Below are positions 34,059 to 47,388 of a stretch of DNA of 64,000 bases, piece by piece. Numbering within the stretch: position 1 is the stretch's first letter; every line of letters starts with the position of its first letter. The notes below the pieces were generated by a model, which ran no database searches, was not told the DNA's origin, and worked only from the letters and a program-made list of their open reading frames with translations. This DNA comes from Mariannaea sp. PMI_226 (Eukaryota > Ascomycota > Sordariomycetes > Hypocreales > Nectriaceae): contig JANFOG010000003.1 in NCBI GenBank assembly GCA_024336345.1, positions 2,300,501 to 2,364,500 on the forward strand, written 5' to 3'. The translations under genes were made by a program, and so were the position numbers.

Positions 34059-34772
34059 AGGGAACAAGCTTCTCCCTATCTTCTTCCAAGCTTTCCATGA
34101 TATGATGACCCTGCAAAGAGCTCGACATCCTAGGAAGAATAACTCACTCGACGAATATCAATACTGGAAAACTCAGTAAACACAAGCAACAGCCATAGTA
34201 AAGATGGGTCCAACAGCCAACCTCTGTAACCGACCCAGCCTTTACCTTCATGACAAAATGGAGAGGATTTGCCTTCTATCGGAACATTCACCACCGTAGA
34301 TTCGACACATGGTTTGGTACTGTCGGCATATTTAACTTTCAATCATGTGCAATGTAAAATTCACGACGTCACTACACTACTACATTCACTACAATGTTAT
34401 ATGCAAACTCAATGCTTCATTAAAATATAAAGCTTCCATACATTGGCCTTCTTCAAATAAAGCCGTGATGCCTGCCTTGTCATGGCCTTAGCCTGCCTGC
34501 CTGCCTGCTGTAAAAACCGCCTGTGACGCCGAATAAACACGCATAAAAAGGGGGGGATCAGACATTCGCGAGTCGCATTAGAATAGAGAGAAGGCAGGCT
34601 CTAATTCCCCCACCAGGCCCCCTTGTAGTATGACAGTGCCAGCACATCTTTCGAGAGTGGTGAGTTTTTGTATTTTTTTTAGCCCCATATTCTGGATTAG
34701 ACAGAAGTGTTTGGAAATTCTGTGTTGGTGTGTCCTCCAACAGTGTGAGATGTTGAGTAGATTGTGATTCCA

Positions 34773-36160
34773 TTACATGATAATGGCGGGGATATCGACA
34801 TTAGCCTTGATAGACTTGTGAGGCAGCACGCTACCACCGTTCACATAGATCTCGTCGCCAATGGTAACATCGTCTCCTAGAACAGTCACGTTCTCGAGAC
34901 GAGCCCAGCGGCCAACGGTGCTGTTCCATCCAACGATGGTGGATTTAACCCAGGCGTGGTCCTTGACCTTGGAGCCGCGCAGCAAGACGCATCGCTGCAG
35001 GCGAACACCATCGCCAACCACGACATCAGGGCCAATGGTAACGTTGGGGCCAATCCTGCAGTTCTTTCCAATCTTGGCGGAGGGGTGGATCAAGACATTG
35101 CCGCCGTGGACATAGGACTCAGTGGGAGGGGTGAGTTCCTTGCTGCCCTTCTTGGTCAACGAGGATAGGTACAGGCAGGTTCCGCTAAGGAAATCCTTGG
35201 GCTGACCAACATCCATCCAGAAACCCTCAAGGTCGAAAGAATGAAGCTGGTTGTCCTTGACCATGGCGGGGAAAGTCTCCTTCTCGATCGAGGTGGGACG
35301 AAGCTCGATTCGGTCAAGGATAGAGGTGTTGAAGATGTACATGCCAGCGTTGATTCTGTTACCAACGAACTCAACAGGCTTCTCAACAAATCGGTCGATG
35401 CGGGAGGCGTGGCCGGGCTGGTGCACAACGACACCATACTTGGAGGGCTCCTCGACCTTGGTAACAACAATGGTACCCTCATTGCCGTGGTTCTTGTGGA
35501 ACTGCAGAAGATCCTTGAAGGGATAATCGCAGATGACGTCGGAATTGAGGACGAAGAAGGGGGAGTCGTCCTTGGCCAGGATCTTCTCGGCAAGCTTCAG
35601 GGGGCCGGCGGTATCGAGGGGTTCGGACTCGACAGAGAACTCAATGTTGATTCCATATTTCTCCTCATACTACACCATAACTGTTAGTTTTTCTTCCACT
35701 TCTTCTCATTTTGAACGTGGGTCGAGCCATAGCAGCTGGATCTTACCTCTTCCAGGAACTTCTCCATAATCTCAGGTCGGTAGTTGACAGCAAGAACAAT
35801 GTCAGTTACGCCAGCTGCGACCAGCGCCTCAATTTGGTGGACAATCATTGGTTTGTTGCAAAACTCGACGAGGGGCTTAGGAAGCGTCAAAGTCTAGATA
35901 TTCGGCGGGGAGCATGTCAGTACAATGGAAACTTGAGGAACTAATTCATAGCAAAAGGTGGCTCGAGGTGAGCTTCGACGAGAGCGTACGTACCAGAGGG
36001 CGAAGGCGGGTGCCAAAGCCACCGACGAGAATAAGTCCTGAGATGAAGTTAGCATCCGCGCGTTCATTTTGCGAGCTGAATTCCTGTATTTTGTTGGCAA
36101 TGAACTGCATGCGCAGTCTTGCGCACACAGGAGAATGCGTTGAGAAAACGTACCCTTCAT
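34773..36160 (-). CDS. mpg1: GDP-mannose pyrophosphorylase (mannose-1-phosphate guanylyltransferase)
   Basis: Exons 36160-36154, 36037-35994, 35893-35747 and 35669-34773 give 364 residues, the exact family length. The first coding exon is only 7 bases (ATGAAGG). The N-terminal nucleotidyltransferase has [20 protein letters not shown] followed by [34 protein letters not shown] and [20 protein letters not shown]. The C-terminal part is a left-handed beta-helix with hexapeptide repeats ([27 protein letters not shown]) and ends in the conserved [13 protein letters not shown]. The enzyme makes GDP-mannose from GTP and mannose-1-phosphate, feeding N- and O-glycosylation, GPI anchors and cell-wall mannan. 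It is cytosolic and essential in yeast (Psa1/Vig9). Confidence 0.97.
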
Positions 36161-39100
36161 TGTTGCGGAGGAGCAAAGGTGTTACGTAGGTTTTGAGAAG
36201 GTGGAATGGGGCCAAGAGGGGCGTGTGTGGTGTGGTATACAGCAACGAGCGTAAGGAAACGGGTGAGCGCGACAGCAGCGAGGGGGAATGGAAACAATTA
36301 AATTAGAAAGGGTATCTTTGATAATGTCAGAGAGGGCTGACTGGGCTGTGAAGAAGGCGGACGAAGAAGCTGGCGGAGTTCAGTCGCAAAGAAGGAGGAA
36401 GAGAGAGAAGAAGGGGAGAAGAGGAGAAGGAAGGCCTGGGTCTTTGAGAAAGGCCAACGTGGGAAGATGGACGTGGAGGGTTCACCAAGGCGCGGGAGGC
36501 AAGTGGGACGCGCAAAGAGGATCTTGGGCACAAACCAAACGCTTGCGGGCTTCAATTAACTCCCTAAGCAGCCCAGGCGTCAGCTCACTTGAGCTGGCGG
36601 GCAGCCTAGTACCGTACTATGGATGTACTGTACTCCAGGGCCGCCGTTTTAGTGGCTCGGGGGCACTGAGGGCCATCGTGGGCTCCCCCAAGTTACAGGT
36701 TGCAAGCTCAGATTCACACCGCGATGGTGAGACAAAGCTCCCAGGAGCGGGCACACCTTGACACCAAACTACCACACAGTCGTTGCTCCGTGGGTAACTT
36801 TGGCCGGTAGGTAATTTTGCACGGGCCACTCACACCACCCGATCCAAGACACGAGGACCTGTGATGAATCGACGGAAAGGGGCGAGGACAGCCAATCACG
36901 CCCGGGGACAGTGTCCAATGTGGCTCGACGCCCCCCGGTCCAGAAATTTCCCCTGGCGAAATTGAGGCTCGATGCCGCCACTTTTCTTGGGCCAAATCTG
37001 CAAGGTGGAATACACCTAACTTGCCTACAGTATACATACAGCGGTCCCACGGAATATCAACTTACAACGAAGTGGGAATAAGTAATCGCCGTCAGCTCCT
37101 GTGTCCCCGAAAGTACCCTTTTGGTCACACAAGACTTCATTGGGAAGGAGGATGACATAACACCTCCTCTAGTACTGGTATCTTCGTCTCACTCACTCCC
37201 AATACGTTTCCTGCTTGGAGTCACGCTCCGTAATGGATATGTGGTTCATGCTGCAGCATCTCATCTGCAGCACCACCACCATGTCAGCCCTGGCTGAACA
37301 CGGGATGATTCACCCAGCTGTCCATGAGTGGTTGGTGGCAGCAAACGACGTAAAGTACCTACTCTGTGGTAACTTTCTGCTACAATAAGGTATGCTGGCA
37401 TGGACGTTTTGTTCTTTGGGGTACAGTTTGACAAGTTGTTTGAAACGCAACCGGCTCAAGTGCGCAAACGGTTTCAATTGTCAAACGATTCGACAAAAAT
37501 TACCTGCCAAAGTGCCAATCGTTCCTCCGATCCCCCTCCCCTTTTATTGCCGTGTCTAGTCCGGATCAGTGCTCTGAGCGCCCTGTAGAAATGGGCAATG
37601 TTTCTGGGACAAAAATAGACGCAATCTTCAACACTTTGTTTCCCCCCCCTTCGGTTTTTCTATTTTCCTGCTCTCTGACGCACCGATACGGAGTGGATGG
37701 ATGAGGACCGTTACGATTAGCAGATTCCGTAATCTGTAGAGACATGTGTAGTTACAAACGAAATACTTGATACTCCCAAATACGCGTTCGGCATCAAGTC
37801 ATACTATACGGCTCTGTGGTCCCATACAGCAACGCCATGGCTTCTGGCAGCTGTTCCCATGCAAGCTGAGCCCCCCCCTTATTCTTTCAATGCAAGGTAT
37901 GCGGGCAGCAACAAGCAAGGAATCTGCAGGTCAGACGCCCCATGACCTGTCTCTCCATCTCTGTGAAACAAAGCCATTGGCTCTGTCCACGTATGTCCGC
38001 ATGAAAATGGGAGGGTAGCGATGCTCTTTTTTTTTTTTTTTTTTTACCCTGTGCATCGTCATGCCTCGTAATTTGTACATCATGACAACTAATCTGACCT
38101 TCCAAGCTCTGCCTTTGATAGGGTCCCAAGGCCCCCTAGCCCTATAGCTTCTTTAGCTCCCAGCCATTGCTTTAGACCACGCTGCCACTAATCTCTTTCT
38201 CTCCTGACTTCCTCTCTGCCTTTCTGCTAGACTTGAAATTAAATATATCAAACTGCTCCGTACATACCCCGTCTACAACTCAGCCACTCAAGCCGTGCGT
38301 GCACCTGATCCACCGGCATCATGCCGCGTTTCCGCCTTTACACTTGGTGATTCCGGAGCATAACGAGGGGCAAAGCCAGGATGAAGAGAAATGTGTTCAA
38401 ACAGAGAGAGACAAAAAAAAAAAAAAGACCAAGCCTTGCCGCATTTATCCCCGCTCCCAAGGTATAACCTCAACTTACATACCTCCATACGTACCTTAGG
38501 ATTCGCACCTGGCACGGTGCACAGTCCATGGGGATATAAACCCCTTGTTACCTCATTAACCATCAACTGAATGAATACCTTTCCAAGGGGGGCAGGTCGA
38601 AGTCGTTCCCTCAACCACGAGCTGAGAACTCAATCGTTCATTCGCAACTTCGAATTACAGTAGGCCTGAGCGTATGAAACAGCCCGATATACCGTGCGAT
38701 TAGGTCAACCACGTCCAGTCTACTTCTTTTTTTTTGTTAGGCCAGGCCATTCTCATCATGATAAATGATTTGACATCAAACAGACATACTCTTCATCCTG
38801 CTACATTGTTTCTGTATGCCAGCTTTGAGTGAAAAACTTTCTACGAATCATGAGCGCCTTCAATCCTTCTTCTCCAACCCATCCCCCTTCCCCCACCTCC
38901 TTTTTTTTTCCATGTCGACTTCTTCGGTCAATTGAAACGTAGTTCCCCCGCTTCACGTGCCTCATAGCTTGAAAGAAAGCTATTCGGCTGCAGGAAGGGT
39001 AGGATTGGATGGGTTACCCTCTTTCAATCCACATCACGGGACTGCCAGCAAAAAAGAATTACCTTTCTTAAGCAGTCTGCAGAAGGGAAGGGTAGTATAT

Positions 39101-40937
39101 GTATGTATATATATATTTATATGTCAAACACGTATATACGTGTAGGACTCCCTCGTACTTCTAGCTCCGAATTGCTCCGCGTTTCTAGCTGCACGGAGGT
39201 CAGTCCAACCTTTTGAAGTCGTCGGCAGTTTGCTGCTGGTTCTACTCCAGAACTGTTTTTCTTTTTCTTTTCCTTTTTTTACTGGTGTGTCCAGTTAATG
39301 GCATGTCTAGTTAATGGCATGTCCAACTCATCTGATGGGCTAGAAAGGCTACCAACAAAGCAGAGTCTCGCTTGCGTCGTTGGTCAGGATCAAAACGTCG
39401 ATTGTTTTTCTCGTTCATGTGATGTCTCCAGGCTGGCGAGCCTCATCCAGTGAGCACCCGAGAGCAACACGAGGGGCGTCACATAGGCCCCAAGCGCCTC
39501 AGTCTCGTGGTCTTATGACCAAACTCTCGACACCGATTTACCCAGGACTCTCAAACCACTCACAGCCATGATATCGAGTTCTCAATCGCAAATTCCTTGG
39601 CAAGAAGCAAAAGCGGGTCAGGTCATAAAGCTAGAACACGATAATTCCATATTTCATAGAAAGTAACGAGAATTCGTTATCATTATTGTCATAAAAGCGT
39701 CTTGTCAATCGTCATCCAACCAAGGAGAGTGCATTCCTCGTCCTCCAAAACTTGATCTCATTCATCTCATCATATCCGTCGTTTTGTATCAAATATTTTG
39801 CTGCGACTCCATGCAATGCTAATTTTCGACCTGTTCATAGCGCGTTTCCCTCGGCTGTTTAACCATCCAGGGGCTCATACTTTCAACGGCTGTTTTCTCC
39901 TGGTTTTTTATCCTGTCCACATAAGGACAAAGAACGCAAAACACTTTCGTGTTAACCGTGCATTCTCGAAAGTCACAAGAATTTCAAAAAGAAAAGGGAA
40001 CCATTCCGCTTCTTTCAAACCTCCTTCCATTCGCTCGATGTCGTAATAATCATTTTTTTTGTTGCCAGTTTGCTCATTTGGTTCTCCGTCGAACTTCGTG
40101 CACACGAATCCTAACACCATTGGGCGCATAGAGTATTCTGGACAATCGTATGCAGTATATGAGGGTGACTTTGAGGTCCCCCTGAAATGAGTTCCTTAGC
40201 AGGGGAACCTCTGTGGTTTCTTGAAGTGCCAGGGTTCCTGAAGGTCATTCCCACCGTGTTTGTCTTCTTGTTGACTCTTCATGGGAGGAAAAGAGTCAGA
40301 GTAAGAAGACCAGTCCATCCGAGTGAAATCTGACAAAATCAATATAGAAAGGAAAATGAGGCAAGGAAGTAAAGCAAAGGAGAGCATTTAACCCCGCGCA
40401 ACAATGGTGGATAGCCTTCAATCATATGTAAGAGTTTGCTAACTATATGAAACGTGTAAGGTAAAGGTAAAAATTGTTCGTTCAATCTGTTCGTCAAAGA
40501 AAGTCAAGTCATGAGTTCAAGTAAAGCAAAATTCCAAAATTTGCCGGCCGTTTGAGTCAAGATAGTGTGTCTAAGGAGTCGTGTCGTAAAGTCGTGAAAT
40601 CGTTGAGGTGTGGGGTGAAAATTCCCATACAAAGATGAAGAAAAAAAAACTATTGGCCACCATTCTTTTGTTGGAAAAAAAAATAAGAAAGGGAAGCAAA
40701 AAGGAAAAAAAGGGAACATGTGCTGTCCCTTTTCGTCTCGCGAGAGGGTTGCCAAGGGAAATTGGGATGGGTATATCCATTGGGATCGCTGTGAAGCCTT
40801 TCAACCGCTTGTATGTCTTGCGCCTGGGCTGTCTCCTTGCCTTCAGGTCCGGTTCCGTATGACGGTCTTTATTCGTATAAGTCTCCAATTCCAAATGATT
40901 CCAATTGGCACAGGTAGACTTGTTCACTCTTGAGACT
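36161..40937. other. Gene-poor spacer
   Basis: About 4.8 kb. The first 0.4 kb is the purine-rich (plus strand) leader and promoter of the pyrophosphorylase gene. The remainder has homopolymers (poly-T at about 38028-38045, poly-A at about 38413-38426), a 16-bp tandem duplication at 39289-39320, and the 3' flank of the dsRNA-binding gene from about 40200. No gene is supported. Confidence 0.5.
39289..39320. repeat. 16-bp tandem duplication
   Basis: Two copies of GTCCAGTTAATGGCAT, the second with one C-to-T difference, followed by GTCC of a third. Confidence 0.85.
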
Positions 40938-41712
40938 CTACTCGAAAGAGGCAGTCGAGCTGCTGCTTGAGTGGTTTCCTGACCGTCGGCTGTGGCGATC
41001 ACTGTCCCGGGAAGATGTATGACGGCTTTTTCGGCGGCGGGTTGAATCCGAAGCAGGGAGCCCTTGAACAATTCCGTTACGAGCAAGCATGCCTCCATTA
41101 ACAGAAAAGTTTCTGCACACCATGAAGGCACGCATTGCCGCATTTTCTTGCGCAAGGAGGTCCGACTCATAGGCGAGATCTGTCTGGTACTCCCGGCCGT
41201 TGACGAGAACAAGGCATGTATAGCCAGTGGGATCACGATAACATTCGTACATAGGGTCCGTCCATCCTCGACGCCGGCAGAGGCCTGTGAGAAGTCATTG
41301 GTTAGCTCTATAATGTGGTCAAGTACTATTCCCCTAGAAAATATGTGAGGGCAAGCCGGCAATAATTGGCGAAGACTTTGCACATGGTGCAGTAAGCAAC
41401 AGCAGCTCAATTTCTTTGCCATTCTCTTGGAGCTTGCCATTGATGCTAGTTGGACGTCGTAATTTGAGTTTTGCCATGCATGGTCCCAAAATCAAAACAG
41501 AAGCCCAGGAAAAGGGCCAACTTTCCCGTGATCTGATCAACAGACCAACAGAAGAGGCAGAGTCATAGCCCCTCTTCATCAGTGGCGGCCCTCCCCCCAC
41601 TTATACGGATAGCAATGAATAGCGAAGAGGACAGGGGAATTGGACCATTCAAAAGTATATGATGCTTGGCTGAACACTTACTCTCGAGATATTGCATGTA
41701 GAAACCACCCAT
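40938..41712 (-). CDS. Small single dsRNA-binding-motif protein with Arg/Ser tail
   Basis: Two exons, 41712-41682 (31 bases) and 41284-40938, give 125 residues. The intron is 397 bp, with donor GTAAGT, branch GCTAAC and acceptor CACAG. Exon 1 (MGGFYMQYLE) completes the first helix of a dsRNA-binding motif: MQYLES then LCRRRGWTDPMYECYRD, beta strands GYTCLVLVNGREYQTDLAYE, and the second helix with LAQENAAMRAFMVCRNF. This matches the dsRBM layout, although the usual KK(D/E)AK motif at the helix 2 start is replaced by LAQENAAM. After a conserved-looking segment (VNGGMLARNGIVQG) there is a basic Arg/Ser/His tail (RRRKSRH...RHSRRS) and a serine run ending SFE. No enzymatic domain is present. It could bind structured RNA, or the motif could have become a protein-interaction module. 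No name is assigned. Confidence 0.75.
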
Positions 41713-44360
41713 TTTTTTCTTGGTCTTCGCAGTTGAGAGAGAACGTGGATATCTGGAGGATGCGTCCTGCACGGCAATGGGCGTGGCAAGAGAACCAAAA
41801 AGTGGGCTCCGATTCAACGTCTAGGAGACGAGCCAAGATCCAAGGTGAGAGGTACAACAGAGACGAGATCCGGGATCAAACAAGCCGGATTTCAAGAGCG
41901 AGAAGTAAGACAATGACTTGGGCAGGGAGATTCAGGATCCAGGGTCCGATGACCAAGTTTCGTATGCGAGCAAGGATGAATAGCAGCAACAGTAAAACAG
42001 AAGCTTGGGGGGAAATCGACCTGGCCCCTTGGGTGATATGATCGAAGAGCAGTAAAAAAGATTTTTTTTCTTCAAGGAAGGATGTTTTAGTCAGAGGAGA
42101 ACAAGAGGAAGGCGTATGGAGGTTTTGGAGAGTATTGAAATAGTGTACACTGCGAGTTGCAGACTTTAGTGCGAATCAGAACCGTGCCATTGAGACGAAA
42201 GTTGTGTGCCTTTATTGCAAACGCACAGGTTAGCGCGGGGCCGGGGGTGTCGGAAGACAAAGGACGACGCGCGAATGGAGGCAGATGCAAGCAACGATGC
42301 GGCTCTCGAAAGAGTGTGACCCATCTTGATGTGTTGGCCATCCTCGTTGCCAGTTGATCAAAACCGCTGGCGACTAGGCCACTCCACCGCGACACATGGA
42401 GATGCAGCGACCAGGCGATCTCTGATAAGTGTCAAAGGCTACTCAAAGTTAACACCCTCGGCCACCAGAGGCGACCTAGCTTGTTTTTTTTTTTTTTTTA
42501 CACCCTCTTGATTTCTCTATTTTCCCCCCAAGCCATGTCCCCTTCCCCCCTGGATTCGACTTCACCCTTCCCCTCTAATTCCTCCCATCGGAGCAAATGC
42601 CCGAAGCCAGTCTTACTGTGGATTTTGATTCTGGACAATGAAACCAAGCACTGGAGGTATCAAGTGTAATGCACTTGAATATGAGAAAGGGATGGTGTCA
42701 TAGCACTTTGAGAACGCTGATTAAGTCGGCTGAAGGCGAGACATGGGGCCCAGTGTCCGAACCCCATGCAGCAGACCAAGGTCGCATAGCATGTAATTTC
42801 CTCATGCTAACCCAGTGGCAAGAATGGGCAGGACTTTTCACGCCTGGGGGCGGGTAATTCGCCTGTTGTTGAAGCGGAGGGTATGCCAACGGTGAGGGGG
42901 GCAAAAGAAGAAACATTCCCTTTGCACTCTCTCACACGCTGCAGAACAGGGCCACAGTCAGGATGTGCCTGGTTCGCTGCCACCATCTGGACCTCCAAGA
43001 TCTCTGCTCTGGCGGCCACTAATGCACCACTTCTCAACGACCCCAAGTACCATCTCGTACAGGAACAGTCAACAACCATAATGTGACAAGATGCTGACGA
43101 GTGAGCCAGCCACCCCTCCCACATCGACGCCGAATCCCAATACAGGAAATGCAGTAAGAGCTGGGTCAAATCATGTCTCTTTCTTTGCTCCGGCACTTGT
43201 GATTTGCTGCTGCGACGGTAACCGACAGAGTGGAAAGCTCAGTCGGATATACATAGGATGAGAGCGGGTTTTCTGGCGGATTGAACAACAACCCAGATTT
43301 GAACGGCCCTAGCACGTAGGCTGGGGCCGGAGCGTTGCACTGGGGGCCAACGGCAAAACGACTCAGTGAAAGCGGGCCACGTTCCCATGGCCAGGTGGCG
43401 GTTGGAATCGCGGACGATTCACAAAGCGAACCAAAGCGCGCGGGTCAATGAGGCATATTAGAGGTTGGAGGTTGAATTAACTTACCTACTACGTGGTATG
43501 GAGTAAACAGTCAGTTAGTAGGCGTCTCGCTCTGCCCCGTTCTCGAACAAGAGCAAGGTTTTTTTGTGGTTTTTGGCTCGGTGTTACGCGCCGTGACAGA
43601 CCGAGAGAGAGCAGTCTGCTGGATAAGATCCGTTTGTAAAGCAGATTGCAAGCGGCAAAATCGGGGCGTACAGTATGGGTAGAGGAACGTGCCCTGGTAA
43701 ACCTAAACATACAGCAGCACCATGGGCAGAGCGGAGAAGCTGCCAAGTTGTAACAACGCCCAAGTTCGAGGCTACTCCGGCACTCCTTCACTGATTTCTC
43801 AGAAAATAGGTCGGTGAGACAGCGCAACGACGTGCATGAACAGGACAGCCAGTGGCTGGCCCAGTGGATCACCACCCTGCTCCATCACATCCCTGCCCTG
43901 GGGCCATGCGTCGGCCTGCGTGTGGACGTCGCCGTGACGAAGGTGTACCGACCGTTAGGGTTCTCCCACCCTCCAAGATGTCGAGCTGGAATGAGATGAG
44001 GTGAAGAATCCGGTGAAAGTCACAAGTTTGATTGGCCAGCATGAGGTGCAATACGTTCATAGGGTTGTCCTATTCTTGTCCCAGTATTGTGGGCATGTTT
44101 TTTTTTAAGATACGGTACCGTGTGGTGGAGGTGTCTAAAAAGAAGGGCTGGGAGTCGTGAGAGTAAATCCCCGAAGGATATATTGGTATACATGAGGTAG
44201 CAGGTGTCGTACTCGACCTCCAGATCGGCTGAGACAATGGAGATACAATGCTAGCCGTGCTCAGATTACTGCGCAGCTAAGGTACTGTAGCTTGGCCTGT
44301 CGTTGCAATATCAGTGGCTGCCACTGCAATGTACAGTGAGTTGTGCTCATCCATGCCCAC

Positions 44361-44390
44361 GTAGGTAGGTAAGGTAAGGTAAGGTAGGTA
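44361..44390. repeat. GGTAA/GGTA tandem repeat
   Basis: Alternating GTAG and GGTAA units, repeated six to seven times. Confidence 0.85.
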
Positions 44391-44433
44391 TGTATGTTCT
44401 GGGGGGGTCCCCGTGGCCCGGATCTGTATGGCG

Positions 44434-44452
44434 TTTGTTGTTGTTGTTGTTG
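44434..44452. repeat. TTG trinucleotide repeat
   Basis: About six copies of TTG in a row. Confidence 0.85.
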
Positions 44453-45362
44453 CTGTGTTGTGCTACTGGAACTAATAAGGCAACTGGTGGTCTGCTGCTA
44501 TCAACTAGTAGGTACCTACCTGACCTAGGTACCGAGCTTAGGTGGGACTAATACCTGCCGACTCAATTGGATGACAAGGTACCTTACCGAAGGCCAGCTA
44601 CTTTCGTGCTCCGAACAGACGTACGAAGGATGAAGTATAGATGTACTTCCGGTCATGGTCTGCATTGGCAAGTGCAGGTGCGTGGGGAGGCGAGGAGGGG
44701 AAAGAACAGATGACGAGGGAGGGGGAGATTACTAGCGTGGCAGGCAGATTTGGCAAGAGTCAAAGCCGGCAAGGAGGGGGAGGGGTAATGGCGACTGGCC
44801 CAAAAAGAAACGCCCGACAAGGCAACTAGGCAAAAACGGTAGGGTTTTGTTAGCAGTCGTCAACCCATATGCAATGATGAGTTGGCATTGCTGTTGTTGA
44901 CTTTTTGAAAGCTCAAACAACAGAGAGAGACGTCCCCAAAGTAGCCGGATGTACTGGTCCCCAGCCGAGCGCGCGGGGTACCTTGCACCGCAGCCTGGTT
45001 GTTGACTGTGCTCGACCCTCTCGGTGTCGTGCCATGGTAGCATCAGGAGGACGACCGTATCGAGTAATCCGTTTGGTACCCAGACTTTCAGGCTGGATTT
45101 ACTGAGGTACTATGTACCGTATAGGCGGTCTGTGCCTTGAAGTCAGATAAACTGATGGATGAATTATCAAACCAGGCGTGAGCCCTGCTTATCCTTGCTT
45201 GGGTTTTGTTTACTTACTATCCAATGTGGTCCAGTGCACCCTCCGGTGGATGCGCCCTAGCTCCAAACGAACACAGGTCATAAAACTGCACATTGTTGCT
45301 AGTTTGCTGTCAATTATTCGTGCTGCACGAATGAGCCCCATTCAAAAACTACCTACGCAATC

Positions 45363-45388
45363 CGTCGTGGTCGTCGTGGTCGTCGTGC
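45363..45388. repeat. GTCGTG hexanucleotide repeat
   Basis: CGTCGTGGT units repeated almost perfectly about three times. Confidence 0.8.
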
Positions 45389-47344
45389 ATAGTCGGTGGT
45401 AATGGTGGTGCTGGTGGTGGGATGTGTGGGTTTTCAAGGTGTGGTGGATAATGTGGAGAGATCCAAAGCCAGCCAGGGAGGATGGCGATTCGACAATTGG
45501 AAACTTTCCAGAATGCCACCTTGAGCCGCTAAAAACAGTCTGACGCGACCACCACAGCAATTTCACGGCACATGTCTCACAGCCCTTTATCCAAAACAAC
45601 TAAATCGGAAAGTGACGAGGGCACGAAGACAGAGCAAACGCCGTGAGGGAATGTTTCAAGCCCACAGCATCAGATAAGGTTTTGTCCCATGCAAACATGG
45701 GCTGCTCTTTTCTCATGATCCACCAAGGCGTATCGCCTACGGACATGTCATTCTCTGAAGCGCCGAATCATGACTGAAGCGAGCCAGATGGGTCGAGGAT
45801 GGATCCGTGAGAGCCCCGTGCCAAATATCAAACGCCAACAGCACACACGCACACAGAACACAAACACAAAGAAGGGATCGAAGACCCTATTTGGTGTAAC
45901 TGGCACCCCCCCGTGAAGGGGTGTAGTTATTTACAACAACATCCAGATGGTGGACTATCTACTTACGTATAGTAAAAATAGCCGCCCTAGGACAGTTTCA
46001 AAATGTTTAGTCCTCTTTATTGGGTCCAAGTTGGAAATTTTCAATTGTAATAACCAATTTTAGTCTTAGCCAAATGGGTTATTTAGAAGGGTGTTGTTTG
46101 TGTTTAATAAGCGACTTGAGAAAATGTTGTCTTGGGTTTGGTGTCTGGGAAGATTGTTCCGACGACTCTGATGCGCCTGAGTTTTTTTATTGGAAGGGGG
46201 AGGCAGACAATACAATTGGCCAATATTGGACAATGTCGCCGTTTGAAGAAATTGAGAATGATGCTGCGTATATGCAGTACAGGACTCTACTTTCCATTGA
46301 TGCGTTGGCTTTGCGCCTGAAGTAGGTAATTCCGATTTGCTTATTCATGTCTCTTGAATTTCCTGGGTGTGGTGTGTTCGGCACTATGCGTAGCGCCGGG
46401 ATATGTCGAGGTTGGTGGTGAGGGGCAAAGGTGGTGCAAAACAACACTAGACATGAAGTGTTGATCATGATGACGACGATGATGATAGTACCATCACCAA
46501 TAAGGGGGCTACAACCAATGGGTGGCTCATTCAATAATCGCATTGCAGACGAGATCGAGAGAGTGAAAAAAAATAGATCCCTAGAGAGTTATGGCTGTGC
46601 CGCACCCACCCAATGGCGTAGCTGGATGCTTTGTCATGAATACGTTGTCGTCGCATTGCAAGCCCTGGGTTGCGAGCCACAGAGAGCACGAAGAGCATGT
46701 TGGTTTTTCTCAAAACAAAACCTTGTCGGAGGATAGGACCTTGATGCAGTGGCTGGGCTGACGTAATAATGGCAATTATCTGTAAATCAACGACAGACCG
46801 ACGTATCAGCTCGCTGTCAGAACTGCGTTGGAGCCCAAACCTTGCCAGCCCTATTTTCTCTGTGCTGTGCCAGGTGTGTGAACCAAGGCCGAATTCCAAT
46901 TAACACCAGGAATAGCCCACAGCTCGGCCAACCTGAAAGGTCTCAGGAGCGGTTATGCAAAGGATCAGCTCAATGCGTGAAAACACCAACAAAACTTTCC
47001 TCTCTCAGACACAGCCTGGCCAGGCCCAGGTAGGTCAGTAGGAATGGTGTTTCAGGCCAGAGAGGTCTCGGACACACCCGCCTTAGCGACAGCCAATATT
47101 CCAACTGGTCGGCATCAAAGCAACCCAACAACAATTTTCTGTATCGTGGCCAGCAACAGCAAAAAGCGACGGTACAAGCGGGTAGCAGAAGAAAATGGGT
47201 GCTGACTATCAGCCACCTGCACTATTACCACAGCATGTAACTTGGAAGTAGTTATTATTTAACTGACAAGGGGCCAGGGCTCCGGGATAACATCGAGACC
47301 TGGATTACCCTGGTTGGCACACACTGTACCATACATAGGGCCCC

Positions 47345-47388
47345 CTACCTACCTACTGTGCCTACCTTACCTTACCTTACCTTACCTG
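47345..47388. repeat. TACCT tandem repeat
   Basis: CTACCTACCTA followed by a run of CCTTA/CTTAC units, the reverse complement of the AGGTA arrays elsewhere in the window. Confidence 0.85.

Larger units (their letters stand above)
29536..34772. other. Long spacer upstream of glucokinase
   Basis: About 5.2 kb without a supported gene. The first 1.3 kb is a pyrimidine-rich (minus strand) glucokinase leader and promoter; long frames there on both strands are low-complexity. A minus-strand frame at 30498-30860 with one hydrophobic segment has no other support. The rest carries AGGTA runs (31411-31439, about 32630-32660, 32995-33040) and a 28-base G tract. The end is the 3' flank of the pyrophosphorylase gene. 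Confidence 0.5.

Noticed and set aside
36288..36761. 157-codon plus-strand frame next to the pyrophosphorylase start
   Set aside because: It is antisense to that gene's leader. The Arg/Lys/Gly-rich translation reflects purine bias, and there is no family resemblance.
40571..41440. 289-codon minus-strand frame overlapping the dsRNA-binding gene
   Set aside because: The alternate frame carries a well-conserved dsRBM. This one only spans the intron and the 3' UTR in a different phase.
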